Positions 53,302 to 61,888 of a DNA stretch of 64,000 nt are shown one piece after another (position 1 is the stretch's first letter; each line of letters opens with the position of its first letter). The position numbers and the translations under genes were made by a program. The stretch comes from Sphingobacterium sp. JB170. Lineage in GTDB: Bacteria > Bacteroidota > Bacteroidia > Sphingobacteriales > Sphingobacteriaceae. The notes beneath the pieces were generated by a model that saw only the letters and a list, made by a program, of their open reading frames with translations, was not told the origin of the DNA and did not search any database. The stretch is from contig NZ_FUKU01000027.1 of NCBI RefSeq assembly GCF_900163865.1, positions 62,001 through 126,000 of the forward strand, written 5' to 3'.

Positions 53302-55407
53302 ATGAAAAAATACACATGTCCAATGCACCCCCAAGTACTCAAAGATGAGCCGGGGAAATGCCCATTATGCGGAATGGCTTTAGTTCCTTTTGGAAAAACC
53401 GGTAGCCACGACCACAAACACCATGAACGCGGGAAACAGCAGCATTCAGCGCACCAACACGATAAACATGAAGGCCATCATACACATGATTTTCTGAGAA
53501 GGTTCTGGGTCAGTTTAATTATTACCATACCTATTCTTGCGCTTTCGCAAATGATCCAGGAATGGTTTGGATTCAATCTGGAATTTACCGGAGACAAATA
53601 CGTGCTGTTCGCCCTTGGAACTTTAATTTATCTGTACGGAGGGATGCCGTTCTTAAAAGGGATGGTTGGTGAAATCAGGGCAAAAGCCATAGGGATGATG
53701 ACCTTGGTAGCCATCGCTATTTCAGTGGCCTATTTTTATTCCACAGCAGTGGTATTCGGCCTTCAGGGGATGGATTTCTATTGGGAATTGGCAACACTGA
53801 TCGTCATTATGTTGCTTGGACACTGGCTGGAAATGCGTTCGCAAATGGCAGCATCCAAAGCCCTTCAGACATTGGTAGCGCTCTTGCCAAATGAAGTAAC
53901 GGTAGAACGGAACGGTGAAGCTTTCAAGATAAAGTTGGAAGAATTGGCTAACAACGATATTGTCATTATCAAACCCGGAGAGAAAGTACCAGCAGATGGA
54001 GACGTCATTGAAGGGCTTTCCTATGTAAACGAAAGTATGCTTACAGGGGAAAGCGTTCCGGTAAAAAAGGAAGCCAAATCAACGGTTATAGCCGGAGCCA
54101 TAAACGGGGATGGAGCACTAAAAATAAAAGCGACAGGAGTCGGAAAAGACACTTATCTAAACAAGGTAATCAGCCTTGTGCAAGATGCGCAAACTGCAAA
54201 GTCGAATACACAAAACCTTGCAGATAAGGTTGCCAAATGGCTTACTTTCATTGCAATTGGGGTCGGTGTAGGAACATTCGTTTATTGGTATAATTCAAGT
54301 GGAGATATGGCATTCGCATTGGAAAGAATGGTAACAGTGATGGTCACTGCATGTCCCCATGCCTTGGGGGTAGCGATTCCTTTAGTAGTTGCTATTTCGA
54401 CCACACTATCTGCAACCAATGGACTGCTTATACGGAATCGGACAGCATTTGAAATTACCCGTAATTTAACGACCATTATTTTCGATAAAACGGGAACATT
54501 GACCGAGGGTTCTCATGCTGTACAAAGAGTTATTGCTTTAGACAGTTTCACCGAAGATGAAATCATTCAATATGCCGCCGCTGTGCAGCAAAACTCCGAG
54601 CACCACATTGCAAAGGGGATGATAAAACTTCTCAAAGAAAAAGGGCTTCAATTATGGAAGTCTGATAATTTCCAATACATGCAGGGAATAGGTGTTAAAG
54701 GCACGGTAAATGGAAAAGAAGTTGTAGCTGCTGGGCCAAATTATTTTACGGAAAACAAAATTGACAAACCAGCCACGCCTTCGGAAATAGATCAGGACAC
54801 AGAAACTATAAATTATGTATTCATTGAAGGCAAGGTAATCGGTATTATCACCCTCGCAGATCGTATAAGAGAAGGATCGCAGGAAGCCGTACGTCAACTA
54901 AAAGAAATGGGGATAAAATCATTTCTTTTAACAGGTGATAATGAAAAAATTGCAGCCTCGGTTTCTAATAAATTAGGGATGGACGGATTCTTGGCGAATG
55001 TCCTGCCACATAACAAACAGGAAAAAGTAAAAGAATTTCAAGCGAAAGGTGAAATTGTTGCCATGACTGGTGACGGTGTAAATGATGCACCTGCGTTGGC
55101 ACAGGCTAATGTGGGGATTGCTGTGGGTTCCGGAACGGATGTGGCTGCTGAAACAGCTGATATCATTCTCGTAAACAGTGACCCAAGGGATGTTGTTAAA
55201 ATGATAGATTTTGGAAAGCGTACCTATCGAAAAATGATACAAAATCTGATATGGGCTGTCGGTTATAATATAGTCGCTATTCCGTTGGCAGCAGGAATAT
55301 TGTATCCCAATTTTGTGTTGAGCCCGGCTATGGGAGCAGTTTTAATGAGCGTTAGTACCATCGTCGTTGCTTTTAATGCAACGTTATTAAGGCTGAATAA
55401 GAAATAA
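53302..55407 (+). CDS. copB: CopB-type P1B ATPase with CPH metal site
   Basis: A 701-residue P-type ATPase. The N-terminus has the ribbon CPMHPQVLKDEPGKCPLCGM and a His-rich linker (HDHKHHERGKQQHSAHQHDK) instead of an HMA domain. The membrane metal site is CPH near residue 351 (VTACPHALGVAIPL), the phosphorylation motif DKTGT near 395 and the hinge MTGDGVNDAPALA near 590. CPH marks the P1B-3 group, described as exporting Cu(II) or Cu(I)/Ag(I). It complements CopA with a different specificity. The gene starts 96 bp after the haem-binding gene. Confidence 0.95.
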   Translation: MKKYTCPMHPQVLKDEPGKCPLCGMALVPFGKTGSHDHKHHERGKQQHSAHQHDKHEGHHTHDFLRRFWVSLIITIPILALSQMIQEWFGFNLEFTGDKYVLFALGTLIYLYGGMPFLKGMVGEIRAKAIGMMTLVAIAISVAYFYSTAVVFGLQGMDFYWELATLIVIMLLGHWLEMRSQMAASKALQTLVALLPNEVTVERNGEAFKIKLEELANNDIVIIKPGEKVPADGDVIEGLSYVNESMLTGESVPVKKEAKSTVIAGAINGDGALKIKATGVGKDTYLNKVISLVQDAQTAKSNTQNLADKVAKWLTFIAIGVGVGTFVYWYNSSGDMAFALERMVTVMVTACPHALGVAIPLVVAISTTLSATNGLLIRNRTAFEITRNLTTIIFDKTGTLTEGSHAVQRVIALDSFTEDEIIQYAAAVQQNSEHHIAKGMIKLLKEKGLQLWKSDNFQYMQGIGVKGTVNGKEVVAAGPNYFTENKIDKPATPSEIDQDTETINYVFIEGKVIGIITLADRIREGSQEAVRQLKEMGIKSFLLTGDNEKIAASVSNKLGMDGFLANVLPHNKQEKVKEFQAKGEIVAMTGDGVNDAPALAQANVGIAVGSGTDVAAETADIILVNSDPRDVVKMIDFGKRTYRKMIQNLIWAVGYNIVAIPLAAGILYPNFVLSPAMGAVLMSVSTIVVAFNATLLRLNKK

Positions 55408-55423
55408 TTTAAAAATAGAAATA

Positions 55424-57916
55424 ATGAAACATATTTTTTCACTTGCATTAACGCTGGTTTACATCGGTGTATATGCCCAAACATTAGATTCTTCGACCAA
55501 AGAAAGTTTCCAATCTGTCACACATAAGAGTGCTGATGGTATGGCCGAAAATCAATCAGTTTATACGTGCCCAATGCATCCTGAAGTTAAATCCGACAAA
55601 CCGGGAAACTGTCCTAAATGCGGAATGAAACTCGTGCCAAAAGATAACGGTAAAATGCACAATGCCCATGGAAAAATGGATATGGATGTTAAAGACCAAA
55701 AGGTCATTCCGGTTCTTCCCAAAAAGAATATTAAGGGAGGGAAAGTCGTAAAGTATGATCTTTATGTAAAAGATACTATAGTAAATTATGGAGGAAAGCC
55801 GAAAAGAGCCATTGCCGTTAATGGACAAATTCCAATGCCTACACTCACTTTCACAGAGGGAGATACAGCTGAAATCGTTGTACATAATATGATGGATGAA
55901 GTAACTTCTTTGCATTGGCATGGCGTGTGGTTGCCTAACAAAGAGGATGGTGTGCCTTGGCTTACACAAAAGCCTATCCGGCCAGGCTCAACGTATACCT
56001 ACCGCTTTCCGATTATGCAGAATGGTACCCATTTTTATCATTCTCATTCCGGTTTTCAAGAACAAATCGGGATGTATGGTTCGTTTATTATGAAAAAGAG
56101 ATTGGATGACCCTACTTTTAGAAAAGGTACTGATGACCTTCCCACTGTTCCTATAGTACTTAGCGAATGGACAAACCTGAAACCCAGTAATGTTCAGCGT
56201 ATGCTTCGCAATGCCAATGACTGGTCCGCTATTAAAAAAGGATCAACGCAAAGCTATTTGGAAGCTATAAAAGAAGGGCATTTCAAAACTAAAGTGACAA
56301 ATGAATGGAAACGTATGCTTGCCATGGATGTAAGTGATGTGTATTATGATAAATTTTTGGTCAACGGAACTGATGGACAACAACTTTCACAATTTAAAGC
56401 TGGCGATCAAGTTAGATTAAGATTATCCAACGGCGGAGCCTCGTCCTATTTTTGGGTGAATTATGCGGGAGGAAAATTCACGGTGGTGGCCAGTGATGGA
56501 AATGATGTAGAACCTGTAGAAGTAGATCGCTTGATTATAGGTGTTTCGGAAACATACGATATAGTGGTAACTATTCCACAAAAAGACATTTCATATGAAC
56601 TTCTGGTGACACCGGAGGATCGTACAAAATCAACCTCGATTTTTATCGGAGAAGGTGCTAAGCAAGTGCATCCACCACTCCCTAAGCTAAAATACTTCGA
56701 GGGGATGAAGATGATGAACGATATGATGAAAATGAATGGTGATATGAAAGATATGGGAATGAACATGAGTCTTCAGAAAATGGACATGAATGCCGTGATG
56801 TATCCCGAAATTGCTGGAAGCAAAGAGACGAAATCCGAAATGTCAATGGATGAGCCGATGAGTGAAACAATGGATCATTCGAGCCATGACATGAGTAATG
56901 CTGAAATAGTAACCCTAAATTATGACATGCTTAAATCACCCTACAACACCGAGCTACCCAAAGATCAGCCAGTAAAAGAACTGACTTTCACTTTGACCGG
57001 CAATATGAATAGATACGTATGGAGCTTCGATAACAAAGTGCTTTCCGAGGTGGATAAAATACCGGTAAAAAAAGGTGAGATACTCCGAATAACACTTATC
57101 AATAATTCCATGATGCGGCACCCAATGCACCTTCATGGGTTTGATTTCAGGGTCTTAAATAGCCATGGAGTTCAAGCACCTTTAAAAAATGTAATTGATA
57201 TTATGCCAATGGAAAAGAATACCATAGAATTTGCAGCAAATACCGAAGGTGATTGGTTCTTTCACTGCCACATTTTATATCACATGATGGCAGGTATGAA
57301 CAGGGTATTCGAAGTTGGAGATTATCAAAATCCCGAGCTACCTGATAAGGAATATGCATATAAAAAGCTTCAAAGAGAAAGCAATATGCTGCACATGATG
57401 ACAGAAAATGACTTTGCTACCAACGGTAATGATGGACAGATAATGTTACAAAATGCAAGATGGAGTTTTGGTACAGAATGGAGGTTAGGCTACAATAATA
57501 AACACGGATACGAAACCGAAACCCATATTGGCAGATACATTGGAAAAATGCAATGGTTTATGCCTTTTGTCGGATTCGATTGGCGCTACAGAGAGCTTGG
57601 AAGTCATGAAATTGAAAAAAATATTTTTGGACAGAAAAACACCAAAAATAACAGAGCCACACTAAGTGCGGGTTTCGTATATACTCTACCCATGCTTGTA
57701 GACTTCCAAGCCGAAGTGTTTACCGATGGTATTGTTCGTTTACAGTTGCGCAGGGAGGATATCCCCTTAACACAAAGATTGAGAGGGGCTTTTTCTGTTA
57801 ATACCGATAAGGAATACATGGGAGGTCTTAGATACATATTGACTAAAAATACCGCTCTTTCTACCCATTATGACAGCGATATGGGTTGGGGATTTGGGTT
57901 AACACTTACTTATTAA
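55424..57916 (+). CDS. multicopper oxidase with metal ribbon and CopB-like C-terminal domain
   Basis: An 830-residue exported protein with signal peptide (LVYIGVYAQ) and the ribbon CPMHPEVKSDKPGNCPKCGM. Three cupredoxin domains follow, with the copper motifs HWHGVW near residue 163, HSHSGFQ near 206, HPMHLHG near 566 and HCHILYHMMAGM near 614. A Met-rich loop (KMMNDMMKMNGDMKDMGMNM) precedes the third domain, as in PcoA/CopA. From about residue 645 there is an added 185-residue beta-rich domain (FGTEWRLGYNNKHGYETETH, FMPFVGFDWRYRELG) resembling the outer-membrane CopB/PcoB family. It should oxidise Cu(I) to the less toxic Cu(II). Confidence 0.93.
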   Translation: MKHIFSLALTLVYIGVYAQTLDSSTKESFQSVTHKSADGMAENQSVYTCPMHPEVKSDKPGNCPKCGMKLVPKDNGKMHNAHGKMDMDVKDQKVIPVLPKKNIKGGKVVKYDLYVKDTIVNYGGKPKRAIAVNGQIPMPTLTFTEGDTAEIVVHNMMDEVTSLHWHGVWLPNKEDGVPWLTQKPIRPGSTYTYRFPIMQNGTHFYHSHSGFQEQIGMYGSFIMKKRLDDPTFRKGTDDLPTVPIVLSEWTNLKPSNVQRMLRNANDWSAIKKGSTQSYLEAIKEGHFKTKVTNEWKRMLAMDVSDVYYDKFLVNGTDGQQLSQFKAGDQVRLRLSNGGASSYFWVNYAGGKFTVVASDGNDVEPVEVDRLIIGVSETYDIVVTIPQKDISYELLVTPEDRTKSTSIFIGEGAKQVHPPLPKLKYFEGMKMMNDMMKMNGDMKDMGMNMSLQKMDMNAVMYPEIAGSKETKSEMSMDEPMSETMDHSSHDMSNAEIVTLNYDMLKSPYNTELPKDQPVKELTFTLTGNMNRYVWSFDNKVLSEVDKIPVKKGEILRITLINNSMMRHPMHLHGFDFRVLNSHGVQAPLKNVIDIMPMEKNTIEFAANTEGDWFFHCHILYHMMAGMNRVFEVGDYQNPELPDKEYAYKKLQRESNMLHMMTENDFATNGNDGQIMLQNARWSFGTEWRLGYNNKHGYETETHIGRYIGKMQWFMPFVGFDWRYRELGSHEIEKNIFGQKNTKNNRATLSAGFVYTLPMLVDFQAEVFTDGIVRLQLRREDIPLTQRLRGAFSVNTDKEYMGGLRYILTKNTALSTHYDSDMGWGFGLTLTY

Positions 57917-57958
57917 CTTTGATTCATCAAAATCTAGACCTTGATGAATCAAAGTTAA
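57913..57958 (+). terminator. 18 bp perfect stem-loop closing the copper operon
   Basis: Arms at 57913-57930 and 57941-57958 are perfect complements over 18 bp with a 10 nt loop. The stop codon of the oxidase gene lies in the left arm. It is followed by TATTTATA rather than a clean T-run, but its strength and place make it the likely operon end. Confidence 0.75.
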
Positions 57959-58062
57959 TATTTATACAATAGAATGCAGCTTATAACTACTTTCTATGAT
58001 GCTGGTCAACTGCAATTTTTAATCTACAAAACAACAAAATTGCAATCGAAAAAGCAAAATGT

Positions 58063-58070
58063 TATTTTTG
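58063..58070 (+). promoter_or_regulatory. -7 promoter box of the GNAT-LuxR pair
   Basis: Exact TAnnTTTG match (TATTTTTG), 48 bp before the ATG at 58118. Confidence 0.45.
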
Positions 58071-58117
58071 GGTCAGGAGATTTAATTGATTTATAACATT
58101 CAGTAAGAAAGGGAATT

Positions 58118-58705
58118 ATGATAAGAGCCAGTAAAAGCGACAGAAAATTAGTAGTCGAACTACTGACCCAGTCTTTTAAAGACAACCAAAGTGTAAACTA
58201 TATTATTCAGCAGGATAGGCACCGATTTCAGCGCATCCGCGCCTTGATGCACTATTCCATAGAGGTTTGTTTGCTGTTCGGTGACGTATGGCTCTCCCAG
58301 GATAAAAAAGCCTGTGCCCTGATCCTATACCCACAGCTAAAGAAAACTACGCTCAGATCGCTATGGTTGGACGTGACTCTAATCTTCCAAGCAATCGGCG
58401 TTGGCAGTATCGCCAAGGCGATTAAACGGGAGAAGCGGATTAAGGAAAAACAGACCAAAAACCCGATGGCCTATCTCTGGTTTATTGGGGTCGATCCACT
58501 TTATCAAGGTTCCGGTATAGGCAGCAGATTATTAAAAGAAGTGATTGCTCATGCCGAAGCGAAAGGACTGCCTATTTACTTGGAGACGTCTACGGAAAGA
58601 AACCTGCCCTGGTACCAAGATTTTGGTTTCAGGATTTATGATAAACTTCACCTGGACTATGTGCTTTACTTCCTAAAACATGAAGAAACCAAAAATATAG
58701 TATGA
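58118..58705 (+). CDS. GNAT-family N-acetyltransferase
   Basis: A 195-residue acetyltransferase with the acetyl-CoA loop GVDPLYQGSGIGSRLLKEV near residue 130 and the following PIYLETSTERNLPWYQDFGF strand. This is the layout of the plant/fungal-like COG0456 group with N-terminal HTS-like segment LVVELLTQSFKDN. The substrate is unknown, possibly a small amine or protein terminus. Its stop overlaps the next start by the ATGA arrangement, so the two are translationally coupled. Confidence 0.88.
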   Translation: MIRASKSDRKLVVELLTQSFKDNQSVNYIIQQDRHRFQRIRALMHYSIEVCLLFGDVWLSQDKKACALILYPQLKKTTLRSLWLDVTLIFQAIGVGSIAKAIKREKRIKEKQTKNPMAYLWFIGVDPLYQGSGIGSRLLKEVIAHAEAKGLPIYLETSTERNLPWYQDFGFRIYDKLHLDYVLYFLKHEETKNIV

Positions 58706-59634
58706 ATGTGTTCGGAACGGAAATGCGTCTGGTCACCTTTATTTTTTCTGCATTGGAAACGGGGATGTTCATTTTTTTGTTGCCCGGTTACCTAAACAGA
58801 CCGGGTGATAAGCCCCGCTTTTGGTATTTGATCCTATTATTCTTATTGATTCTTTATAATGTAACCGGTGGATTACTACCTGATCGAGACTATCCCATTC
58901 CGATATATGTCCAGAACATTACTGCCTATGGTAGCGGTTTTTTGATGGCATCCTATTTCCCGTTCTATTTCTATAAGGCATTTGACTTGAAGTTGCTCCG
59001 TTTCCATGCGCTGTACGGTGTGCCACTGTTTTTGCTTGCACCGTTCGTGCTTTTCTTTGTGATTTCTTATTCGACCCATCAAGATCTAGGCTTTACCGTC
59101 AAATACGGTATTATCGCACCTTTTTTTTATTCTATCGTTCTCCTTTGGGCAATCCTGCGGGCTATCCGCGTAGCCTATAAAGAAAACCGGCGGCAACACC
59201 ACTATGTAGAGGAAATTGTCGTTTATGCCGCGGTGGCTCCATGGGCGGCCATGACCGTTATCACCTATTTTGAGTTCAGCCAACTTACGGAGGCGTTGTT
59301 CACCAACTTGGGTTTTTTGGCTGTTACCGGCATGTTCATTTTTAAGACTGTACGTCAGGATAGAAATGCTATCAGTAAACTGGCGGAGATTTCCGCCAAT
59401 GGAATCAGACCCGAAGTGTTCGGGGAGAATTGTATCCGTTTCCGATTCACGACGAGAGAAACTGAAGTCGTTGTCCTGCTGCAGGAAGGATACCATACCG
59501 GTGAGATTGCTGCCCGCCTGAATATCGCGGAGCGTACAGTAACTACCCATATCCAGCGTATGATGACTAAATCAGGTACGCATAGTAGGCTGGAACTGCT
59601 GCGAAAACTGGAATGCGGCATTTTTGACGTGTAA
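58702..59634 (+). CDS. seven-helix membrane protein with LuxR-type HTH
   Basis: A 310-residue protein: about seven hydrophobic helices in the first 220 residues (FIFSALETGMFIFLLPGYL, WYLILLFLLILYNVTGGLLP and others), then a C-terminal LuxR-type DNA-binding domain (TTRETEVVVLLQEGYHTGEI, AARLNIAERTVTTHIQRMM). It is a membrane-bound one-component regulator that would sense a membrane or extracellular signal. It is coupled to the GNAT gene and lies downstream of the copper cargo. The ligand and targets are unknown. Confidence 0.8.
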   Translation: MNVFGTEMRLVTFIFSALETGMFIFLLPGYLNRPGDKPRFWYLILLFLLILYNVTGGLLPDRDYPIPIYVQNITAYGSGFLMASYFPFYFYKAFDLKLLRFHALYGVPLFLLAPFVLFFVISYSTHQDLGFTVKYGIIAPFFYSIVLLWAILRAIRVAYKENRRQHHYVEEIVVYAAVAPWAAMTVITYFEFSQLTEALFTNLGFLAVTGMFIFKTVRQDRNAISKLAEISANGIRPEVFGENCIRFRFTTRETEVVVLLQEGYHTGEIAARLNIAERTVTTHIQRMMTKSGTHSRLELLRKLECGIFDV

Positions 59635-59770
59635 AAAACTATGTCCATGTACGACAGCTACGTCAATTTACTTAGCCAAATCTCCTATTAACGTATTTTA
59701 TATGCCGCTCCGATTATCGATTTTTGGCGATAGTATTTTATAAAATAATCATCATATAAGCTACTGACCT

Positions 59771-60946
59771 ATGAATCAAGTATCTGTTCTTTTGCTGAAT
59801 TGGGTGGAGGATACCGTCCATCCCCAAAACTTGGCCAATTCCCAGTTAATCGGTACTGATCCTCTGTCGTTGAAGGAAGTCTTTACGGCCGAAATAATAA
59901 CGTTCAAAAAAATAGTATGTAAACAGTTGATCTTTTCCAAAAAACAAGCCGATATCAACATGAAGCAGCTGGTTAAAATCAGTGATGCAGTCCACCACTA
60001 TCGATACCGCCTAGCCGCAGCTTGGAACCAAAGCGTTCAAGGCCCTCAAATTAAATCCTTTTACACCTATGCGCTTAACCTCGTGGAGACTGTACTGGCA
60101 GATATGGGCAGATTGGCTCCCGCGATTTATAAACAAATCCCCATTACCAAATATGGCCTGCCTACTCTAATGATGGAACTAAAAGCACGCTACAAAATAT
60201 TTTTGCTTCATCTGGATCGGCTCGATATTGATGGGGATTTAAAGACCATTGTAAAAAAATCGCTTCACCAAATGATTCGTAAAAAAGAGATTAGCTTTTT
60301 AGATGTGGCATACTGCCGCCACCTGATGACAATTGTCGGCAACATAAATAGCGCGGACACAACAATGTTTAAAGACCTGCTATGCCGCAACGGATTCAAC
60401 CCGCCGGAGTTTTATCTTTACTGCATAAATGATTTTAAAGGTATCCTCGACAATATCCCCGGACTACATCAACAGCTGGGGCTGCTTATGACCGAACAGG
60501 ACAAGCTGAGCAGCTTAATTGTAAATTGCAAAATAAAGATGTTATCCAGCGCTGCGCCCATTGGTGAACAACTTCGGGGTTTCCTGACTGAAAAGAAATT
60601 CTATATCAAACAAATGCTCAAGCTCCGGCGGGCCATGCTACAGGATGACCAGTTCGCCAAATCAATGACCCGTCTAAGAATCAATATGCCAGTGGCACAA
60701 TTTGGGCTTTTTATACGACTGCATATTGAAAAGGGCGTGCTGCTAAAAGAGAACATCGGTGAACTGTTCAATTTTTTTGCAGCCCATTTCTATACACCGC
60801 AGACCACGTTTATTTCCGCTGAAAGCCTGCGAAAGAAGTCCACGGAGGTGGAGTTCAGTACAGCCCGGAAGCTAAAGGCCAACCTGATCAGTATGTTGAA
60901 CTGGCTGAACGAAAATTACAACCTATCTAATTACAAAGGTTCATAG
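59771..60946 (+). CDS. hypothetical protein, RteC-like C-terminus
   Basis: A 391-residue mostly helical, basic, soluble protein. The C-terminal 80 residues (FGLFIRLHIEKGVLLKENIG, then FNFFAAHFYTPQTTFISAES) recall the end of RteC proteins. The central IRKKEISFLDVAYCRHLM recalls the RteC segment around its YFLR motif. RteC regulates excision in CTnDOT-type elements, which would fit its place at the end of an integrative island. The similarity is weak by eye and the N-terminus is unfamiliar. It overlaps the convergent small gene by 6 bp. Confidence 0.6.
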   Translation: MNQVSVLLLNWVEDTVHPQNLANSQLIGTDPLSLKEVFTAEIITFKKIVCKQLIFSKKQADINMKQLVKISDAVHHYRYRLAAAWNQSVQGPQIKSFYTYALNLVETVLADMGRLAPAIYKQIPITKYGLPTLMMELKARYKIFLLHLDRLDIDGDLKTIVKKSLHQMIRKKEISFLDVAYCRHLMTIVGNINSADTTMFKDLLCRNGFNPPEFYLYCINDFKGILDNIPGLHQQLGLLMTEQDKLSSLIVNCKIKMLSSAAPIGEQLRGFLTEKKFYIKQMLKLRRAMLQDDQFAKSMTRLRINMPVAQFGLFIRLHIEKGVLLKENIGELFNFFAAHFYTPQTTFISAESLRKKSTEVEFSTARKLKANLISMLNWLNENYNLSNYKGS

Positions 60947-61159
60947 CTGCCGATTCTGAAATTCACCAAGCAGTCCGTGTTTTTTCAGCAAGGTCAGCAG
61001 ATCGGCGTACCAAGTATAGCTGAAATCCTTTTTTTTGCTCAACACCTCAACCCTAGCCTCAAGGATATCGCCTAATGTCACGAGACCCAGACGACGGGCC
61101 TGTTCAACGAAAAGCGTATCTGTATCCAGATCCGCCAACAGTATATTGATTGAAGTCAT
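60941..61159 (-). CDS. small protein resembling the RNA polymerase alpha C-terminal domain
   Basis: A 72-residue protein, convergent with the RteC-like gene. Its sequence INILLADLDTDTLFVEQARR, then LGLVTLGDILEARVEVLSKK and DLLTLLKKHGLL, follows the helix-hairpin-helix pattern of the alpha-CTD (paired helices around TLGDIL and a final LxxxGL). No other domain is present. It could be a DNA-binding or polymerase-interacting factor of the element. This is pattern-based inference with moderate certainty. Confidence 0.55.
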   Translation of the reverse strand: MTSINILLADLDTDTLFVEQARRLGLVTLGDILEARVEVLSKKKDFSYTWYADLLTLLKKHGLLGEFQNRQL

Positions 61160-61489
61160 CGATTACTCAAGATTTCCGACTGAAAAGTAAAAATAAAATA
61201 TTGATTTGCAGTCAAAATTAGATAATCAAATTTAAACATGAAACATAGTTCATAATATCCTAGCATTTTTCTGTTGCACTTTCGTTGGGTGAAGAATGTT
61301 CCCAATGAAAAAACATAAAAGCACTTGGCCAATGGGTACGGGATCTGCGGACCGGCAAAAGCCATCGATAGAGAAATTTACTGAGCTGTCCCATATCGAT
61401 TACTGCCAGTAGAGATGTCGACGAACTGAAATAGCAACTTATTCTGTAAGGCGAAAAACAGCTTTATTTCTAATAAAAACCCCATTTTT
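61160..61489. other. 330 bp spacer with gene scraps
   Basis: Contains a 35-codon plus-strand frame at 61305-61412 starting MKKHKSTWPMGTGSADRQKP. Its coding-like sequence continues out of frame as RDVDELK, suggesting a decayed small gene of the element. Nothing else recognised. Confidence 0.3.
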
Positions 61490-61525
61490 TGACAGGGGGT
61501 GACTGGCAGAGGTCACCCCCTGTCA
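61490..61525. repeat. perfect 14 bp inverted repeat with 8 nt loop
   Basis: TGACAGGGGGTGAC at 61490-61503 is the exact reverse complement of 61512-61525. It is far more GC-rich than its surroundings and flanked by T-runs. It may be a protein-binding site, a nicking or transfer region, or a terminator (CTGTTTTT follows on the plus strand). Confidence 0.65.
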
Positions 61526-61559
61526 CTGTTTTTGCCCTATGCCATTCTCGTGCTTTGTA

Positions 61560-61586
61560 CCCGGATGGGAAAATAACCCCATCGGG
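61560..61586 (+). promoter_or_regulatory. hairpin at the start of the excisionase-like gene
   Basis: CCCGGATGGG pairs with CCCCATCGGG (one bulge) around an A/T-rich loop and ends 4 bp before the ATG at 61591. The only ribosome-binding-like GGGAAG is partly inside the 3' arm, so folding could limit translation. Confidence 0.45.
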
Positions 61587-61590
61587 AAGT

Positions 61591-61866
61591 ATGGAGTACA
61601 AGGAACTGGCAATGCTATTAAAGAAAGCAACCGAACAGGGTGTTAAAAACGCTATCAAAGAAGAACATCCCGTTCCCGATCGGCTGACCAAAGCCGATGC
61701 CTACCGCCTGTACGGTCGGAGTAACGTGGACAGATGGTTCCGTGAGGGGCTTATCTCCCCACAGCAACCCGCCAACACTTCCCAAATTTTTCTTGACAGA
61801 TCCGAACTCGAAACCGTTGCGGCTTCGAGTAATCGGATTACCTACCTGCCCGTCGCGGACAGGTAA
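61591..61866 (+). CDS. excisionase-like small DNA-binding protein
   Basis: A 91-residue protein starting MEYKELAMLLKKATEQGVKN. I start at the ATG at 61591 because the open frame further upstream runs through the inverted repeat. The body DRLTKADAYRLYGRSNVDRW followed by FREGLISPQ fits the winged-helix/MerR-like layout used by recombination directionality factors, and it is followed by a predicted wing (QIFLDRSELETVA). It lies about 1 kb from attR, where an excisionase would be expected in an island. The assignment is by pattern. Confidence 0.6.
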   Translation: MEYKELAMLLKKATEQGVKNAIKEEHPVPDRLTKADAYRLYGRSNVDRWFREGLISPQQPANTSQIFLDRSELETVAASSNRITYLPVADR

Positions 61867-61888
61867 CCGCATCCGCCGCGATGGCGAG

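Noticed and set aside
61305..61412. 35-codon frame in the island's right spacer
   Set aside because: Too short and apparently frameshifted; mentioned only in the spacer entry.
61697..61888. N-terminal 64 codons of the long frame ending at 62653
   Set aside because: This part is the excisionase-like gene read in another phase and does not resemble the AbiEii N-terminus.
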